Shown piece after piece: positions 16,401 to 23,965 of a DNA stretch of 30,169 nt. This stretch comes from a virus: IMG/VR virus record IMGVR_UViG_3300024261_000116, positions 1 through 30,169 of that record; one strand, written 5' to 3'. The notes beneath the pieces are model-generated. The model worked only from the letters and a program-made list of their open reading frames with translations, was not told the DNA's origin and ran no database searches. Both the position numbers and the translations under genes were made by a program. The first letter of the stretch is position 1, and each line of letters begins with the position of its first letter.

Positions 16401-16996
16401 CTGGTAATGTATTTGGAGAATCTGGTGGTGTTCTTAGTGCTTCAGTCCCAGTTGGGACTGGTGCACCAGCCCCAACTGGGTGGGACCACTCTATTAAGAA
16501 TTCTAGATTAAATGGTAACGGAGACGCTATATATCTACAATCAGCATTGCCTAGAGGGTTATGTAGTGCGTACCCACTTAGGGTTAAAATATATTTTGGC
16601 CTTGACCCAGGTGATGGTGTTGCGATAACAAGCTCACCAGAATTAATAACTTCTTTTCTGGCTAAAGGAGCATCTGGAACCCTTGTCGCTGACCCATCTG
16701 GTGGTATAACTCCATTACCAAGAACTATAGAAAACACAACGACATTTACTTCTTCACCTGGCTCTTTTGTTACAAGTGACTTGGTAGAGGTAGGTAAACC
16801 AACTAACACATATGCTGATAAAGCCATGAGTATTCAAGATATTGAGTTCGATATTTCTGAGTCCTATGAAGGTGATGGTTTTTTATTGAGAATTGAATTA
16901 AATGACGATGGTACACCCAATCAAGATGTTATAATATTTGCTGTTGAAGTGGATGTGGTTAAATGGGCATTAGGTGAAAGAGTACAAGTAGAATAA
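13472..16996 (+). CDS. Second large tail fibre, 1174 aa, with beta-helix domain
   Basis: The N-terminal residues (MAHEFVIKNGFISKGDSIVS) resemble fibre or spike attachment segments. Next come fibre modules of the same type as in the 1958-aa protein (TFVTGFTYNENNTFTINDN, TVNGTLSATTLDG, YGDGSNLTGI), several nearly identical at nucleotide level. A pectate-lyase-like beta-helix follows from about residue 453 (VLWVDNIFGNDGTALVDRQD) to about 780. The C-terminal third has a beta-sandwich-like stretch (GGTYTIEYYSGGTWVDIKYQ) and a distinct end domain rich in prolines and aromatics. There is no catalytic motif I can assign to the beta-helix, so depolymerase activity is only a possibility. The gene is followed 12 nt later by the jelly-roll gene. 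Confidence 0.87.
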   Translation: MAHEFVIKNGFISKGDSIVSGSLSGETLNLTTTPSNDNSQTQVLVRNNTTGLVEYRDASTFSGASDTNTFVTGFTYNENNTFTINDNVGSAFTATINQVSGLTVNGTLSATTLDGNTILSGGTNLLTIIESLDTYVTGGTYSDITDVITFTNTNGVPFNVTGVTDTFVTGFTWNPSTFDLTIEQNNGITDETVNLSILSSDVYVLSGVYSASTGVVTYTNSTGGTFQVSGFTTGMTDSYTVSANLNSESIEFVNNLQTPSPFYSVSLTPLLSGKTNNTTFNAYTSDTQTTLNTKISGATNLSTTGIFGQKNGQNLEFKGITSTGGTVTITNDSTSLNLDVTIPVDTNTFVTGGTYNPSTVNLDFSGNSGFSAFTVDVSALKDDTNTFVTGFTYNDANTFTINDNAGSAFTATINQVSGLTVNGILSATTISGGTLYGDGSNLTGILTQINTGNVLWVDNIFGNDGTALVDRQDKPWSSIATALSNATTNDTIMVRPGDYVEPPFTLIPGTSLISQGGPKVTFISGSTTTGNFITVSGSSYMEGFTLYTPTDDSAALYFNDPTGDIVTSFHNVHFKGSSVSGGTGVTLGKGLVMDSGLGSGPPPAKIIYTELRYGGGHLDTLVEVNKGIFTLDGIHVPGGQTVNKGIQANGGRLQLTNVNIGNGNCNTAISVSGTASNTPVVVGFGLNLFNVPTGLEITSNYYEIELQNGRFEAGVENLLISSGLTGEFGKLNMVNFIMDSEKIDEPYTWADSEHTIFYSDIGNSQNVSPIIRTHGNLEIGQPNRGSSLSVGRGTEYQKGMHLHSSGTTGTTNLILSAKTKGVIWSFESLTAGEELYIGSSERYPNGDYVNWCGFELTYTGSTGGTYTIEYYSGGTWVDIKYQVTNQEFGYNYSNNLFHRTVGTIEDVRIAVLKNNGWSESTIFGHTAKWVRITMVTPPASLPQFDLLWLDGSHTEINQNGISTYYGSALYRDTLLSAGNVFGESGGVLSASVPVGTGAPAPTGWDHSIKNSRLNGNGDAIYLQSALPRGLCSAYPLRVKIYFGLDPGDGVAITSSPELITSFLAKGASGTLVADPSGGITPLPRTIENTTTFTSSPGSFVTSDLVEVGKPTNTYADKAMSIQDIEFDISESYEGDGFLLRIELNDDGTPNQDVIIFAVEVDVVKWALGERVQVE
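16447..16480. repeat. GC-rich 17-bp-arm inverted repeat inside the fibre gene
   Basis: The left arm is CCCAGTTGGGACTGGTG (16447-16463) and the right arm CACCAGCCCCAACTGGG (16464-16480). They pair at 16 of 17 positions with no spacer. The local GC content is far above the surrounding sequence. The stretch encodes VPVGTGAPAPTGW in the 1174-aa fibre. Confidence 0.9.
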
Positions 16997-17006
16997 TATT
17001 TATTAG
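16996..17006 (+). promoter_or_regulatory. ATATTTAT motif before the jelly-roll gene
   Basis: ATATTTATTAG ends 2 nt before the ATG at 17009 and overlaps the stop of the upstream fibre gene. Initiation from it would give a leaderless or nearly leaderless message. Confidence 0.35.
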
Positions 17007-17008
17007 AT

Positions 17009-17752
17009 ATGGCAATAACAAATACATTATTATATAGACAAGATTTTACTGGAACTACGGTTACAGTGACACATAATTTAGATTTACGAGATATAGATTA
17101 TAGAGTTGTGTGTAGTGGTGAGAGTAGGTCAGACTTAGTTCAAAATATGAATTTTACTGATGGTGACGAAAGAAATAGTTTTGTTATTGATTTGAAGTCT
17201 TATAATATAGGGTATATCCAAATTTTAGGTGGAGATATATATCCAACTAATTTACCATCACCAGAAAGTAACGTTAAATTGGTAGATGTTTTAGAAAATG
17301 AATTTTTATTAGATGTTTATCAGAGTGGCTCGACAACACAACTTAATAATTCTACATACACATCTATAGATTGGGACGCACAAGCAATTGTTGGGTCAAA
17401 TTACACACATAGCGTTGGTGGGACTAATGTAAGGATTAATTCTTCAGGAACCTATCAAATAACATATAGTATTAGTTCTGATTATAATGCCAACACCAAC
17501 CAAAGAAGAGTAGTTAGAAGTAGATTGGCTCTTGATGGTACTGAAATACCTAGAAGTGGTGGATATTCGTATCATAGAAGAACCGTTGAAAGTGAAGGGA
17601 CTATAACTAAAACAATTATAACATCATTATCTGTTGATAACATTATAACACTTGATGCAATAATATATCACCCCACTAGTGGAACTATAACTAATGTGTC
17701 TACTATTGCTGAGGATAGTAATATAACAATAACAAAATTAAATAACGGATAA
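17009..17752 (+). CDS. Virion protein with C1q/TNF-like jelly-roll domain (putative)
   Basis: This is a 247-residue protein. The first about 90 residues form a small beta domain with LYRQDFTGTTVTVTHNLDLRD. The remainder has the strand order and spacing of C1q-like jelly rolls used as phage receptor-binding tips: STYTSIDWDAQAIVGSNYTH, GGTNVRINSSGTYQITYSIS, RRVVRSRLALDGTEIPRSGG, and the final strand STIAEDSNITITKL. It probably forms a trimeric tip or decoration on a neighbouring fibre. Its stop and the next start share one base (TAATG), so the two genes should be coupled. No Shine-Dalgarno sequence is visible. The fold assignment is by eye. Confidence 0.68.
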   Translation: MAITNTLLYRQDFTGTTVTVTHNLDLRDIDYRVVCSGESRSDLVQNMNFTDGDERNSFVIDLKSYNIGYIQILGGDIYPTNLPSPESNVKLVDVLENEFLLDVYQSGSTTQLNNSTYTSIDWDAQAIVGSNYTHSVGGTNVRINSSGTYQITYSISSDYNANTNQRRVVRSRLALDGTEIPRSGGYSYHRRTVESEGTITKTIITSLSVDNIITLDAIIYHPTSGTITNVSTIAEDSNITITKLNNG

Positions 17753-18840
17753 TGATTAGTTTAAGTGCAAATACACCCACATTAATAAGTGATTTAAATT
17801 ACACCTTCCCAGTTGGTTTAACTAGTTTGGTTAATCCTGGTGACCCTTTTGATTCTGACCAAATTAGAGCTTCTGATGATTTAGAAACCGCTCTTACTGG
17901 TGGTACTGTTAATGTTATTGATGGTGGTGGTGTAAACTTAACCACAATTAGAAATGTTGGGTTGGGTGATGTGAGTTCTGGTTATGCTGAAATTAGTGAT
18001 GCTACGTTTGGTAATATTACGGTAACTAATACTATTTCTGCTACCACTATTATAATTAGTGGTACTACAGCGGAGTTAACTGATTCATATGTTACTGGTG
18101 CAACACTTAATGGAGATGTATTGGAGTTAAAAAGAAATGAGAACCTTGCGGATGTTACCGTTAACTTATCTCCAATTAATGGTACTGTCACTTCTGTTGG
18201 TGGTACAGGTAGTTTAAATGGTGTAACACTAGGTGGTACAGTTACTAGTAGTGGTAACTTAACTTTAGGTGGTACATTAGCTATAAATAATGGTGATTGG
18301 TCTGGAACTGATTTATCAATTGCGAATGGTGGTACAGGACAAGGTACAGCACAAAACGCAATAAATTCACTATCACAAGTTAGTAGTGCGACAAATGAAC
18401 ACGTTTTAACAAAAGATACCTCAACAGGAAACGCAACATGGAAAGCTGGTGGTAGTGGGGGGAGTACATTTGGTTCTGAATACCATTCTGATGAAGACTT
18501 GTCAGAACAAACAACAACCTCAACATCATATGTGAATGCATTAACCTTCACAACTAGTACGGTTCCAAGTGGAACTTATAGAGTAGGGTGGTATTATGAA
18601 TGGAGGGGTAATACTGGTAGGGATTTTGAAGCTAGGGTACAGGTAGATAATTCTACCACTTTAATGGTGGTTAATATGGAGGCTAAAGATAATAACAATT
18701 GGTATGGTGTAGGTGGTTTTGGTAATATAACTTTTGGGTCAGATGATACACATACAATAGATTTTGATTTTGCTACTGAAAATAGTGATAAGACAATGAG
18801 AATAAGAAAATTAAGGTTAGAATTTTATAGAATAAGTTAA
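17752..18840 (+). CDS. Tail fibre protein, 362 aa
   Basis: The N-terminal 140 residues are a fibre segment containing ISATTIIISGTTAELTDSYV. The centre has the classic fibre run GTVTSVGGTGSLNGVTLGGT and NGGTGQGTAQNAINSLSQVS (about residues 144-215), found in many side-tail fibres. The last about 130 residues form a separate beta domain (SYVNALTFTTSTVPSGTYRV, then TIDFDFATENSDKTMRIRKL) that looks like a jelly-roll tip. This gives three consecutive genes with different C-terminal tip domains on similar shafts, perhaps for different receptors. It is coupled to the upstream gene by a one-base overlap and followed 15 nt later by the 244-aa gene. Confidence 0.8.
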   Translation: MISLSANTPTLISDLNYTFPVGLTSLVNPGDPFDSDQIRASDDLETALTGGTVNVIDGGGVNLTTIRNVGLGDVSSGYAEISDATFGNITVTNTISATTIIISGTTAELTDSYVTGATLNGDVLELKRNENLADVTVNLSPINGTVTSVGGTGSLNGVTLGGTVTSSGNLTLGGTLAINNGDWSGTDLSIANGGTGQGTAQNAINSLSQVSSATNEHVLTKDTSTGNATWKAGGSGGSTFGSEYHSDEDLSEQTTTSTSYVNALTFTTSTVPSGTYRVGWYYEWRGNTGRDFEARVQVDNSTTLMVVNMEAKDNNNWYGVGGFGNITFGSDDTHTIDFDFATENSDKTMRIRKLRLEFYRIS

Positions 18841-18855
18841 AACAATAGAAAAGGT

Positions 18856-19590
18856 ATGAATTATAATTTATTTGGATATAACATAAGTGGCCAAACTGTT
18901 GGTACTGATTTAAATCATTGGCATGAAGAAGATTTAAACGGGAACGATGCATTTGTTTTGGTAAGTGGTCAAACCTTAAATAGTTACACTAATATAACGT
19001 CTATTGAAAATATGTCAAATTTTGGCGGTAACGCCATTGACACATACCAAACACAACAAAAGGGTGTTAGGTTATGTGGTTACGAAACTGGGTGGACAGC
19101 AATGACAGATACACAAAAAGATACTATAATTGATTGGTACGCCTATCCAGAAGGGTCAACAGAAATTATTACTTATTTAGTGGTTACAAAGGGGATGCCA
19201 CAAAATGAAGCTGAAAGTTATTTAATAGATAAATGGCACACATATTGGAATAGTTTTTTAGAAGATTGTCCAGAAAGATGGAGTAACGCAGCTAAAGTTA
19301 CTGTAGGGTATTTACCATTTAGTGGAGCTTCTATGTTAATGGATACAGTTAATGTTTTGGTCGATAAATATATTGTCGCTGGGAGATTGGGTATTGGTTA
19401 CGGTGACACCAGTGATGGTTTAATGAATTTTATTATGTCATCAAGTGGTTACGTTGGTAATGGTATGGAAGAATATTGTATATCACAAGGATTTGTATTA
19501 AAGAAAGGTGATTATAATAGTTTTAGATTAGATTTACAAAGTACACTTATTGACCCATATTTCTGGCCAGAGATAGAACAATACATTTAG
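18856..19590 (+). CDS. Unknown protein at the end of the fibre block, 244 aa
   Basis: I do not recognise this 244-residue protein. It differs in composition from the fibre proteins around it: rich in Trp and Tyr, with a mixed alpha/beta character and no repeats. It starts with MNYNLFGYNISGQTVGTDLN, has a helical middle (about 85-150, including KDTIIDWYAYPEGS and ESYLIDKWHTYWNSFLEDCP), and ends DPYFWPEIEQYI. The start is preceded by AAAAGG two bases upstream, one of the few Shine-Dalgarno-like strings here. As the last gene of the fibre block it could be a fibre-assembly factor or a virion protein. No terminator hairpin is clear between it and the patatin gene. Confidence 0.75.
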   Translation: MNYNLFGYNISGQTVGTDLNHWHEEDLNGNDAFVLVSGQTLNSYTNITSIENMSNFGGNAIDTYQTQQKGVRLCGYETGWTAMTDTQKDTIIDWYAYPEGSTEIITYLVVTKGMPQNEAESYLIDKWHTYWNSFLEDCPERWSNAAKVTVGYLPFSGASMLMDTVNVLVDKYIVAGRLGIGYGDTSDGLMNFIMSSSGYVGNGMEEYCISQGFVLKKGDYNSFRLDLQSTLIDPYFWPEIEQYI

Positions 19591-19641
19591 TCTTTATTTT
19601 TTTTAATGGTTAATTATTATATTTAAACGTAAAAATTTTAT

Positions 19642-20622
19642 ATGGAAGAACGTAGTGAAATAAACCGAGCACTCATTGTTAGCGGTGGCGGTAGTAAGGG
19701 AGCCTTCGGTGGTGGTGTTGCACAATACCTAATAGAGGAAGAAAAAAAAGAATACGATTTATTAATCGGTACATCCACAGGTAGTTTACTAACACCATTT
19801 ATCGCGATAAAAAAAATGGATACATTAAAAGAAGCTTATACTACGGTTACTCAGGATGATATATTTAAAATTAACCCCTTTAAAATCTTAAAAGATGATA
19901 ATGGATCAACTAAGATTGGTATTAACTACCTTAATGTGTTATGGAATGTTCTTGTTAGACGTAAAAACGCTTTCGGTGACGCTTCAAATCTAAGGACATT
20001 GATTAATACGTTTATGACTGAACGTGATTTTGAAATTATTAAAGATTCTAATAAAGAAGTATTAGCCTGTGTTACTAATATGACATTGGCACAAACAGAA
20101 TATAAATCAACAAATGAATATGGGTGGAAAGATTATGGTGATTGGATGTTGGCTTCTTCGACAGTACCCCCTTTTATGGAACACGTCACTAAAGGTGGTT
20201 ACGACTATGCGGATGGTGGTATTTTAGAAAACATTCCCATACAAGAAGCTATTAACAGAGGGGCAACGGAAATTGACGTTATTATATTAAAAAAGGAACA
20301 CGATTCATTAGCACCAGAAAGAATTAGGAATCCTTTTCATTACCTATTACGATCAATTGATTTGATGATGACAGAGATTGGTAGAGATGATATTCGTATA
20401 GCTAACCTTAAAGCTAAAATAAAAGGTGATGTTAAAATTAACTTTTATTATACACCAAGAAAACTAACCAACAACTCATTAGTCTTTAATAAAGAAGCCA
20501 TGACAGAATGGTGGGATGAGGGGTATGAATCAGCCAAACAAAAATATTATAAAACATATGAGTTGGCTCGTAGGAAAAAACCTAGATTAGTTTATGATGG
20601 TGTGAGTAAATGGTCTAGTTAA
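19642..20622 (+). CDS. Patatin-like phospholipase
   Basis: This 326-residue protein would hydrolyse acyl ester bonds of lipids with a Ser-Asp dyad. It has the oxyanion loop SGGGSKGAFGGG (residues 14-25), the nucleophile elbow GTSTG with Ser45, and the catalytic Asp191 in YADGGILENIP. All key residues are present, so it should be active. There is no signal peptide or membrane segment. The C-terminal 80 residues are basic (KQKYYKTYELARRKKPRLVY). It sits between fibre and sheath genes. Plausible roles are attack on host membranes during lysis or entry, or lipid remodelling; the sequence does not decide. The motif variant ATATTTAAA at 19619-19627 lies upstream, suggesting its own promoter. Confidence 0.93.
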   Translation: MEERSEINRALIVSGGGSKGAFGGGVAQYLIEEEKKEYDLLIGTSTGSLLTPFIAIKKMDTLKEAYTTVTQDDIFKINPFKILKDDNGSTKIGINYLNVLWNVLVRRKNAFGDASNLRTLINTFMTERDFEIIKDSNKEVLACVTNMTLAQTEYKSTNEYGWKDYGDWMLASSTVPPFMEHVTKGGYDYADGGILENIPIQEAINRGATEIDVIILKKEHDSLAPERIRNPFHYLLRSIDLMMTEIGRDDIRIANLKAKIKGDVKINFYYTPRKLTNNSLVFNKEAMTEWWDEGYESAKQKYYKTYELARRKKPRLVYDGVSKWSS

Positions 20623-20773
20623 TATCATCACCATAGATATCTTTCTTTACTGTACATTTCTCTTTTATAATCTTTTCTACAAAGGCGAACATCTTTAACC
20701 CATTATCTTCACAGTATTGTTTTAATAATTTATGTGTTTGTGGTGTTATTTTCAAGTTTTTATCCCTTTTCAT
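20615..20773 (-). CDS. Small ribbon-helix-helix-like DNA-binding protein, 52 aa
   Basis: A 52-codon frame runs from ATG at 20773 to TAG at 20615-20617. The protein starts MKRDKNLKITPQTHKLLKQY and continues through CEDNGLKMFAFVEKIIKEKC. This is the strand-helix-helix layout of Arc/CopG/MetJ-type proteins: a short basic strand (residues 5-9), helix 1 (about 11-23), and helix 2 (about 27-40). Such proteins dimerise and bind short operator repeats, often before their own gene. Four 20-bp tandem repeats begin 18 nt upstream of the start, which fits autoregulation. It converges with the patatin gene, overlapping by 8 nt. Coding potential is supported by composition and context only. Confidence 0.75.
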   Translation of the reverse strand: MKRDKNLKITPQTHKLLKQYCEDNGLKMFAFVEKIIKEKCTVKKDIYGDDIN

Positions 20774-20790
20774 TTATTTTCTTTTTAATG

Positions 20791-20870
20791 GGGTAATTTT
20801 GATTTTATAGGGGTAAATTTGATTTTATAGAGGTAAATTTGATTCTATAGGGGTAAATTTGATTTATTTG
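20791..20870. repeat. Four tandem 20-bp repeats, candidate operator array
   Basis: The units at 20791, 20811, 20831 and 20851 follow GGGTAAATTTGATTTTATAG. Units 1 and 3 differ from it at one or two bases, and unit 4 degrades in its last bases. The period is two helical turns, so bound proteins would line up on one face. The array lies between the start of the ribbon-helix-helix gene and the long AT-rich leader of the sheath gene. The origin-iteron alternative is possible because the flank is extremely AT-rich. Confidence 0.93.
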
Positions 20871-21069
20871 TGTTAATAATAATATATTATTATACATTAT
20901 ATATGTGTATTATACCCTAAATTTTAGAATAATAAATAGTAAGTATGACAAAAGTATGAAAAAAGTCATACTAATTTTGTAATATACACTACAAAATAAA
21001 ATTTTTCAAAAAAACTCGCATATTTATAAATAAAGAATTACATAATATAATATAAAAAAATAAAATTAA
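20871..21069. promoter_or_regulatory. AT-rich leader of the tail sheath gene with two hairpins
   Basis: This noncoding stretch of about 200 bp has two inverted repeats. The first is AGTATGAC (20942-20949) with GTCATACT (20965-20972); an extra AGTATGA copy lies between the arms. The second is ATTTTGTA (20974-20981) with TACAAAAT (20990-20997). The promoter-like motif ATATTTATAAA follows at 21020-21030. The leader of a very abundant structural protein is a reasonable place for regulation, but the mechanism is unknown. Confidence 0.55.
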
Positions 21070-23937
21070 ATGGCATCAACAGATAGAATATTTGTAAGTC
21101 CAGGTGTTTTTACATCAGAGAAGGATTTAACATTCGTAACTAGACAAGTAGGGGTAACTACATTAGGGTTATTAGGAGAAACACCTAAAGGTCCAGCTTT
21201 TGAACCAGTCTTTATTTCTAATTACGATGAGTTTATTAGTTATTTTGGTGGGTTAAACGCTGAAAAATTTAAAGGTAATGGGTTTCAAAAATATGAACTC
21301 AATTACATTGCAAAATCATTTTTGACACAAACAAACCAACTATGGGTGAGTAGGGTTTTAGGTTTGTCTGGATATGACGCAGGAAATGCGTGGTCAATAA
21401 CATTGGATTCCGCTGAGGATCCTACAACCGTTGCTAGTACATTTACAGGTGATACAGGTGTTTTAAATTATACAGCATCTACAGGTGGCACACCAGTTAT
21501 AATGGACTTCACTGATGATAATCTACAAGCATTATATGATGATGGTCAATTAACCTCAACATTCGCTAGTATAGGTTTAGCAACAACCGCAACTACATTT
21601 TCAATTACGGATCCAGTATACGTAAAAACTATGTGTAATTTTAGTGGTGCTACTTTTGACTTAGAAGTTACCGCCGCTGGAACATCAGGGACATTTGCAA
21701 CAGGTACCACTTCAGGTAGTGTGGTAACATATACCGCTAGTTGTTTAACAGACATCGATGGTTCAGTTATTGCAACACTTAGATCGAGAGGAACTTATAA
21801 CGGAGCTGAACAATTAGTGTTTGATATTACTGGTTCTACAGACGTTGCGATGTTTAACACCTCAAACCTTCCAAGTAACTCATTAGCGTCCTTCCAAATT
21901 ACAGGTACTACTAGTGCTGGGTTATCTATTGATTATGACGTTTCAATGGATAAAACATCTAAAAATTACTTACCTAAAGTATTCGGTAGTTCGGTTCAAG
22001 ATAAAGAGACTGAGTTATGGGTAGAAGAAATTTATGGTAATGTATTAGAAGACTTAATTACCAACGGAAAGGTAAGGGGATTAGATATTGATTTTGTTGA
22101 GATTGGTTCTGAGACTACAGATAGCTTAAATGATTATAAAGAAAAATGGTTATCGGCTTATTCACCTTGGGTTTTATCGGAACTTAAAGGTACAGGTGCA
22201 GGTTCCACATTACAAAGACTATTTAGGTTTATTACGATATCAGATGGTAATGCGGCTAACGAAGACGTTAAATTCTCAATTATAAACATTAGACCAGATA
22301 ACAAAACTTTTGATTTAATGGTTAGAAACTTTAATGACACTGACGCTAATCCGTCAGTTGTAGAAAAATTCTCTAACTTATCTATGGATAGTACATCAAA
22401 TGGTTACATAGCTAGAAAAATTGGTACTACTGATGGTGAATATCCGTTAAGAAGTAAATATATAATGGTGGAATTATATGATGAAAATGATCCAGATTTA
22501 AAGAACCATTTTCCAGCTGGATTCGAGGGTGTGTTAAATAGAACATATGTAGGTAGTAATCGTACCGCAATCGCACCAAAGATAGAATATAAAACTGCTT
22601 ATTCTGAATTTACCACTTCTAAACTAAGAAAAACTTATTTAGGGTTAAATTCAACTATAGGTGTTGATCAAGACTTCTTCGACTATAAAGGTATAAAAGC
22701 AGTTAGTGTTGGTGTTACCGATGCTAACGGTAAAAACACATATAGTGGTAGAACAGATGGGTTCCATTTAGATGTGAACTCAACTAGCGGTGTTATTGAT
22801 GCGGGTGTTAACACATACACACCATCATTACAAGTTGGTGTATCAGCATTTACTACAGACAGTGGTTTAGTCGGTGGACCATATGAAAAATTAGCAGCTA
22901 GGAAATTTACATTCACATCTTTCGGTGGATATGATGGGTGGGATGAATATAGAACACAAAGAACAAATGGTGATAATTATACCAAAACAGGTAGTAAAGG
23001 ATCTACAGGATTTCAAAGTGGTTTGTTTGATACGTATGTTACTTCTGAGGGAGATGATGGTATCACTTCTGATTACTACGCATTCTTAGATGGTATTTAT
23101 ACATATAATAACCCAGAAGCGGTTAACATTAATGTATTCGCTTCACCAGGGTTAGATTTACAGAATCAAATTAGTTTAGTAGAGGGTGCTGTGGATATGG
23201 TTGAGGTTGATAGAGCGGATTCGCTTTATGTTATGACCACACCAGATGTTGATGCAGATAACGTACCATTAACAGTTGGTGAGGCGGTTGACTTAGTAGA
23301 AGATTCGGGAATCGATTCAAACTATTCAGCAACATACTGGCCATGGTTACAGATGAATGATACAGAAAATAACAGATACGTATGGTTACCACCTACTGTT
23401 GAAGTTATGAGAAACATTGCACTGACAGATAACGTAGCGTTCCCTTGGTTCGCAGCAGCTGGTTTAAATAGAGGAACAACAAACGCAGTTAAAGCGAGAG
23501 TGAAACTTAGATTGGATGATAGAGATACTTTATATGAAGGAAGAATTAACCCAATGGCTACATTCTCTGATGTTGGTGTTGTAATCTTTGGTAACAAAAC
23601 GTTACAAGTTAAAGAAACAGCTCTTAACAGAATTAATGTTAGAAGATTGTTACTACAAGCTAGAAAACTTATATCAGCGGTCTCAATCAGATTGTTATTC
23701 GAACAAAATGATGAGGTTGTAAGAAATCAGTTCTTAAGTTTAGTTAATCCAATTTTGGATAACATTAGAAAGGAAAGAGGTTTAACAGACTTTAGGGTTA
23801 CGTTGGATGATACTCCAGAATCAATTGATAGAAATGAGTTAAATGGTAGGGTATTTATCAAACCAACAAGATCGTTAGAATACATTAGTATCGAATTTAA
23901 CATCACTAACACTGGAGCAAACTTTGATGATATATAA
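21070..23937 (+). CDS. gp18: Tail sheath protein (T4 gp18-like)
   Basis: This 955-residue contractile sheath subunit surrounds the tail tube and contracts to drive it into the host. The N-terminus (MASTDRIFVSPGVFTSEKDL then QVGVTTLGLLGETPKGPAFEP) is the standard myovirus sheath opening. The C-terminal domain has the conserved sequence WLPPTVEVMRNIALTDN, FPWFAAAGLNRG, LYEGRINPMATFSDVGVVIF, and TLQVKETALNRINVRRLLLQ. This C-terminal strand takes part in the inter-subunit mesh. At 955 residues it is much longer than T4 gp18 (about 659). The extra length is a Thr/Ser/Gly-rich beta insertion at about residues 110-310, probably a surface-exposed domain, plus an expanded region near 560-720. It has its own long AT-rich leader. 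Codon use matches the neighbours. Confidence 0.96.
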   Translation: MASTDRIFVSPGVFTSEKDLTFVTRQVGVTTLGLLGETPKGPAFEPVFISNYDEFISYFGGLNAEKFKGNGFQKYELNYIAKSFLTQTNQLWVSRVLGLSGYDAGNAWSITLDSAEDPTTVASTFTGDTGVLNYTASTGGTPVIMDFTDDNLQALYDDGQLTSTFASIGLATTATTFSITDPVYVKTMCNFSGATFDLEVTAAGTSGTFATGTTSGSVVTYTASCLTDIDGSVIATLRSRGTYNGAEQLVFDITGSTDVAMFNTSNLPSNSLASFQITGTTSAGLSIDYDVSMDKTSKNYLPKVFGSSVQDKETELWVEEIYGNVLEDLITNGKVRGLDIDFVEIGSETTDSLNDYKEKWLSAYSPWVLSELKGTGAGSTLQRLFRFITISDGNAANEDVKFSIINIRPDNKTFDLMVRNFNDTDANPSVVEKFSNLSMDSTSNGYIARKIGTTDGEYPLRSKYIMVELYDENDPDLKNHFPAGFEGVLNRTYVGSNRTAIAPKIEYKTAYSEFTTSKLRKTYLGLNSTIGVDQDFFDYKGIKAVSVGVTDANGKNTYSGRTDGFHLDVNSTSGVIDAGVNTYTPSLQVGVSAFTTDSGLVGGPYEKLAARKFTFTSFGGYDGWDEYRTQRTNGDNYTKTGSKGSTGFQSGLFDTYVTSEGDDGITSDYYAFLDGIYTYNNPEAVNINVFASPGLDLQNQISLVEGAVDMVEVDRADSLYVMTTPDVDADNVPLTVGEAVDLVEDSGIDSNYSATYWPWLQMNDTENNRYVWLPPTVEVMRNIALTDNVAFPWFAAAGLNRGTTNAVKARVKLRLDDRDTLYEGRINPMATFSDVGVVIFGNKTLQVKETALNRINVRRLLLQARKLISAVSIRLLFEQNDEVVRNQFLSLVNPILDNIRKERGLTDFRVTLDDTPESIDRNELNGRVFIKPTRSLEYISIEFNITNTGANFDDI

Positions 23938-23965
23938 ATTTAAAATGAATTTAAATGAAATTTAC

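Noticed and set aside
17982-18551. A 189-codon minus-strand frame opposite the 362-aa fibre gene
   Set aside because: It is Val/Pro/Ser-rich, antisense to well-supported fibre motifs, and a shadow of their codon pattern.
20791-20870. The four 20-bp repeats as a CRISPR array
   Set aside because: The units are directly adjacent with no unique spacers, and no cas gene is present.
20774-21069. A tRNA or other structured RNA gene in the largest intergenic gap
   Set aside because: No cloverleaf or CCA-like end is recognisable; the gap holds the repeats, two short hairpins and AT-rich leader sequence.
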